The notes beneath the pieces are model-generated. The model had not been told where the DNA came from, made no database searches, and was given only the letters and a program-made list of their open reading frames with translations. A DNA stretch of 9,862 nucleotides, taken from contig CAILTZ010000510.1 of assembly GCA_903837255.1 (NCBI GenBank), positions 1 to 9,862 on the forward strand. Direction: 5' to 3'. Made by a program: the position numbers and the translations under genes. The DNA comes from an uncultured Pirellula sp. (GTDB lineage Bacteria; Planctomycetota; Planctomycetia; Pirellulales; Pirellulaceae). The stretch's first letter is position 1. Every line of letters starts with the position of its first letter. Positions 7,211 through 9,862 of this stretch are shown piece by piece.

Positions 7211-7265
7211 GAAAACAAAAAAACAAAACAAAAATCAGTCCTGACCCGTTAGGAGAGTAACGGGT
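7211..7265 (-). promoter_or_regulatory. Leader hairpin plus U-rich tract upstream of the DUF1559 gene
   Basis: On the minus strand ACCCGTTA (7265-7258) pairs exactly with TAACGGGT (7251-7244) over a six-base loop. Nine bases later comes a stretch of about 25 bases (7235-7211) made almost only of T, broken by a few G's, ending shortly before the ribosome binding site. The layout suggests a stabilising 5' stem-loop and a U-rich translation enhancer in the leader of a strongly expressed gene. It could instead be a poor terminator for waaA, but the nine-base gap between stem and T's argues against that. Confidence 0.45.
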
Positions 7266-7274
7266 ATTCACGCG

Positions 7275-7280
7275 ATTTTA
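7275..7280 (-). promoter_or_regulatory. Possible -10 element for the DUF1559-lipoprotein pair
   Basis: The minus strand reads TAAAAT, close to the sigma-70 -10 consensus, about ten bases before the leader hairpin, so a transcript starting here would carry the hairpin at its 5' end. The -35 region is poor (CTTTCC or TTTCCT at 17-18 bases). This is a weak call from position and sequence only. The rest of the gap from 7281 to 7459 shows no gene, RNA or clear terminator after waaA. Confidence 0.25.
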
Positions 7281-7459
7281 ACCCAGGAGATATCGAAAGG
7301 AAAGTTAAAAGTTTCGGCAGAGCGGCAAATTAATCCAGGAAAATCGATAAATGACGAAATTGTAATTAGGCGGGCTTATTCAGTGTTGGCTGCGAATCGG
7401 CCCTGGGGACGGTGAGAATTCGTTCAAATCACAGCTTTTTGGGTGGGTTTCTTGGTGGC

Positions 7460-8833
7460 TTAGTCGATCGGGCTAATCATCGGGCTATTGCCAGCGCGAT
7501 CCTTGTCGTTGGTCGATTGCAGCAGATCCATTAGCCGAGCCCAAGTCCGATCGGTCGCACCGCGATGCTGCTGGGTGATTGACTCGGCCCGGCGAGCACA
7601 ATGGGACCGCGACGGCTGATCCTCAATCATTCGCACGACCCATGGCTTGAGGGCTTCGGGGGTCGATAGCTGGGTTGCCGCGTTGGCTTCCTGTAGGATC
7701 TGTACGATGTCGGTGAAGTTGCGAGTGTTTGGGCCATAGCAGGTCGCGACTCCATAGGCGCAAGGTTCGATCATGTTTTGCCCACCTCGCGATCCGAAGC
7801 TTCCTCCGACAAACCCTAGGTCGGCCAAGCCCCACCACCAGCGCAACTCGCCTACGGAGTCGGCAAGAAAAATCCTCCATTGAGGATCCAACCCATCGAT
7901 GGCCAGGCGACTGCGTCTGGACCAAGCAAGCTTGGTGGCTTGTACCAGTTTGGCCACCTCCTCGAAGCGTTCGGCATGGCGTGGAACCAAAATCAATTTA
8001 AGGTTTGGGAATCGATCGGCCAGTTCGCAGAAGGTATCCAGGCAGATCTTTTCCTCGGGGGCTTGTGTGCTACCGCAGAGCCAAACGGTTGCCGAGGAGT
8101 TGGTTAGTTGTAGTTGCTCGGCCCGCGCGAGGACTTCGGGATGCTTTCGATCGTGATTAGCACCATCGAACTTGATGTTCCCAACCACTTCGATTTTCGC
8201 AGGATCGTATCCCATCTGGATGAATCGCTCGCGGATCGTCTGGCTCTGCGCTCCAATCCAAGCGATTTTGCGCACGATGCTTCGTGCAATCGGGGCCAAC
8301 CGTCTATAGCCTTGCAGGGATTTTTGGCTCAGTCGTCCGTTGATCACCGCCACGGGGATCCCCCTGTTGGATGCGATTGAAATCCAATTCGGCCAGAGCT
8401 CCAATTCGGCCAGGACGATCAGGTCCGGACCGATGCGATCGAGCGCGCGGTGGATGGCCCAAGTAAAGTCCAAGGGTGCAAAGCAGACCGTATGCTGAGT
8501 GTATAGCTTTTGCGCCAGTTCATATCCAGAATCTGTCGATGTGGTGATCAGCAGTTGAGCTTCAGGTAGTTCTCTGGCGGCTCTTTCGACCAGTGGCCGG
8601 ATGACTTGCAACTCCCCGACGCTTACGGCATGAAACCAGATCGACTTGGGGCCAGGATTGTCGGATCCTGCCCGGGGGTTTTGTTTAGGCAAGAGTTCGG
8701 GGACGGCACCGAATAGCTTTTGGTTCCAGCCTTTTCGGTAACGTCCTTGCGTGAGGCTTCGCCATAGAATCCAAGGCGAGGCAAGCAGCAGGATCGCCGC
8801 ATAGATCAGATTGAGCAACCAGTGCTTGGCCAT
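7460..8833 (-). CDS. waaA: 3-deoxy-D-manno-octulosonic acid (Kdo) transferase
   Basis: This 457-residue glycosyltransferase (also called KdtA) moves Kdo from CMP-Kdo onto the lipid A precursor at the cytoplasmic face of the inner membrane. Residues about 5-25 form the N-terminal membrane anchor. Family motifs in order: WFHAVSVGE (66-74, with the Glu thought to act as catalytic base), ELELWPN (143-149), GNIKFD (218-223), GSTQAPEE (254-261), LVPRHAER (282-289) and GGSFGSRGGQNMIEP (343-357). Length is slightly above the roughly 420-residue norm, the extra being a linker near 50-63 and a polar C-terminal tail. Two usually conserved histidines, in the GSTH and GGHN motifs, are Gln here. The start is secure: the frame has a stop 15 codons upstream and no other start codon in between, although no good ribosome binding site is seen. 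The gene follows ggt by 76 bases on the same strand and may be co-transcribed. Its presence implies a lipid A-type outer membrane. Confidence 0.95.
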   Translation of the reverse strand: MAKHWLLNLIYAAILLLASPWILWRSLTQGRYRKGWNQKLFGAVPELLPKQNPRAGSDNPGPKSIWFHAVSVGELQVIRPLVERAARELPEAQLLITTSTDSGYELAQKLYTQHTVCFAPLDFTWAIHRALDRIGPDLIVLAELELWPNWISIASNRGIPVAVINGRLSQKSLQGYRRLAPIARSIVRKIAWIGAQSQTIRERFIQMGYDPAKIEVVGNIKFDGANHDRKHPEVLARAEQLQLTNSSATVWLCGSTQAPEEKICLDTFCELADRFPNLKLILVPRHAERFEEVAKLVQATKLAWSRRSRLAIDGLDPQWRIFLADSVGELRWWWGLADLGFVGGSFGSRGGQNMIEPCAYGVATCYGPNTRNFTDIVQILQEANAATQLSTPEALKPWVVRMIEDQPSRSHCARRAESITQQHRGATDRTWARLMDLLQSTNDKDRAGNSPMISPID

Positions 8834-8909
8834 CCGTGGTAAACGCCTTGGAGAACGATTCGAGTTCCTGGTTCAAGATAGCATGTTCCAGGGGCTTGGC
8901 GTAGGAGGC

Positions 8910-9862
8910 TTATTGGTCTTTGAACATTCGGTCGGTTCCTAAAGCCATTCCATCGTTTCGGCTTTCGGTGGCACCTTCGAGGATCCCTCGTTGCCAATCG
9001 ATGAGGATGCCTTGGTAGCCCCCCATCGAGGCTCTTGAGGGTTTGACGGCATGGCCGCGTCGAGCGAGTTCATCGACGGTTGGTTGCGGGAGGCCAGATT
9101 CATAGTGGACGGTGCCACCGTCGGGATCGGCTGGTAGTCCGGTCGGAGTGGCGCTACCTTCGTGGCGAACCCGAGCCGCATCGCCGGCCATTTGGATGTT
9201 CATCCCGAAGTCGATCCAGTTGACGAGCACTTGGACTTGGCCTTGAGGCTGCATATCCCCGCCCATGACGCCAAAGACAAACACAGGTTTGCCATCGCGA
9301 GTCACGATCGAGGGGATGATGGTATGAAAAGGGCGTTTCTTGGGTTCTAAGCGGTTGGGGTGATCGTCCGATAGAGCGAACAGGTTGCCGCGATTTTGGA
9401 GAGCAAAGCCGACATTTCCCGGGACGACTTGGCTGCCGAATCCATGAAAGTTGCTCTGGATCAGGGAGCAGCAGTTGCGATCTTTGTCGACAACACACAG
9501 GTAAACCGTATCGCCGTTGATGAGTTTCGGATCGCCGTGGGGGACATCGACCAAGGCGTGTTGGGGGTCAATGCGTAGGTTTTGGGCTTTCGCATAAGCT
9601 TTGCTGGCGAGTCGATCGATCGGAACGGATTCGAAGGCGGTATCGGCGTAGAACCTAGCTCGATCGGCATAAGCAAGTTTTTTAGCTTCGATTAGCAAGT
9701 GGGTGTAGTCGGCAGAGCCCCAGCCCATGGATTGCACATTGTGTTCTTCGAGGACATTGAGCATCTGCAGGACCGCGAGTCCCTGGCCGTTGGGTGGGAT
9801 TTGCCAAACATCGTATCCGCGATAATTGGTCGAGATCGGTTGGACCCACTCGTTGGTGTGAG
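8910..9862 (-). CDS. ggt: Gamma-glutamyltransferase, C-terminal part (5' end beyond window edge)
   Basis: The frame is open to the right edge, giving at least 317 residues of the C-terminal side. An internal ATG at 9764 is not the start, because the family sequence continues upstream (NYRGYDVWQIPPNGQGLAVLQ). This Ntn-hydrolase-type enzyme cleaves and transfers gamma-glutamyl groups, for example from glutathione, usually in the periplasm or outside the cell. It matures by self-cleavage before a threonine that becomes the nucleophile. That residue is probably the Thr of GDTVYLCVVD (codon 9507-9509), giving a small subunit of 199 residues, close to the usual size. Other motifs are FGSQVVPGNVGFALQNRG, KKRPFHTIIPS, GVMGGDMQPQGQVQV and GGYQGILIDWQRG. 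The sequence DTVY in place of the E. coli type TTHYS, and GVMGG in place of GSPGG, suggest the YwrD-like branch. A signal peptide cannot be checked because the N-terminus is missing. waaA starts 76 bases downstream. Confidence 0.93.
   Translation of the reverse strand, partial: HTNEWVQPISTNYRGYDVWQIPPNGQGLAVLQMLNVLEEHNVQSMGWGSADYTHLLIEAKKLAYADRARFYADTAFESVPIDRLASKAYAKAQNLRIDPQHALVDVPHGDPKLINGDTVYLCVVDKDRNCCSLIQSNFHGFGSQVVPGNVGFALQNRGNLFALSDDHPNRLEPKKRPFHTIIPSIVTRDGKPVFVFGVMGGDMQPQGQVQVLVNWIDFGMNIQMAGDAARVRHEGSATPTGLPADPDGGTVHYESGLPQPTVDELARRGHAVKPSRASMGGYQGILIDWQRGILEGATESRNDGMALGTDRMFKDQ

Noticed and set aside
7194..7459. Search of the longest intergenic gap for a small RNA, tRNA or riboswitch
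   Set aside because: No cloverleaf or known riboswitch core is visible; only the leader elements already listed can be supported.

Overview
The window looks like chromosomal DNA of a planctomycete, probably of the Pirellula/Rhodopirellula kind. The main clue is a DUF1559 pseudopilin-like protein (GFTLVE prepilin motif at the N-terminus, H-X9-DG motif at the C-terminus), a family strongly expanded in that phylum. A very large membrane-anchored FG-GAP/ASPIC-UnbV protein, a Kdo transferase (diderm, lipid A-bearing envelope) and moderate GC content fit this. The phylum call is inference; no rRNA or other marker gene is present.

Layout. Plus strand: the 3' end of a leucine-rich-repeat-like gene (1-372, cut by the left edge); a 1259-residue membrane-anchored beta-propeller protein (445-4224); a 138-base gap holding a perfect 15-bp tandem duplication and a weak hairpin; and a CobA-HemD fusion of tetrapyrrole synthesis (4363-5895). 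This rightward block ends in a strong hairpin terminator (5896-5940) that is nearly symmetric and can also end the leftward block. Minus strand, read right to left: a gamma-glutamyltransferase cut by the right edge (8910-9862); waaA/kdtA (7460-8833) 76 bases downstream of it; a 266-base leader region with a possible promoter, a hairpin and a U-rich tract; the DUF1559 protein (6168-7193); and a 61-residue lipoprotein (5983-6168) whose start codon overlaps the DUF1559 stop codon as TAATG.

How the genes relate. CobA-HemD would turn hydroxymethylbilane into uroporphyrinogen III and then precorrin-2, feeding siroheme and/or cobalamin. WaaA adds Kdo to lipid A at the inner membrane. The gamma-glutamyltransferase acts on glutathione-type gamma-glutamyl compounds, and its closeness to waaA may mean no more than co-transcription. 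The DUF1559 protein and the small lipoprotein form a translationally coupled cell-surface pair with its own leader, and the first gene has the codon bias of a highly expressed gene. No mobile element, CRISPR array, tRNA or rRNA was seen, and no gene-free stretch exceeds 300 bases. I did not find a clear new multi-gene system. The best leads are the coupled pseudopilin-lipoprotein pair, the architecture of the 1259-residue propeller protein, and the altered motifs in CobA and WaaA.
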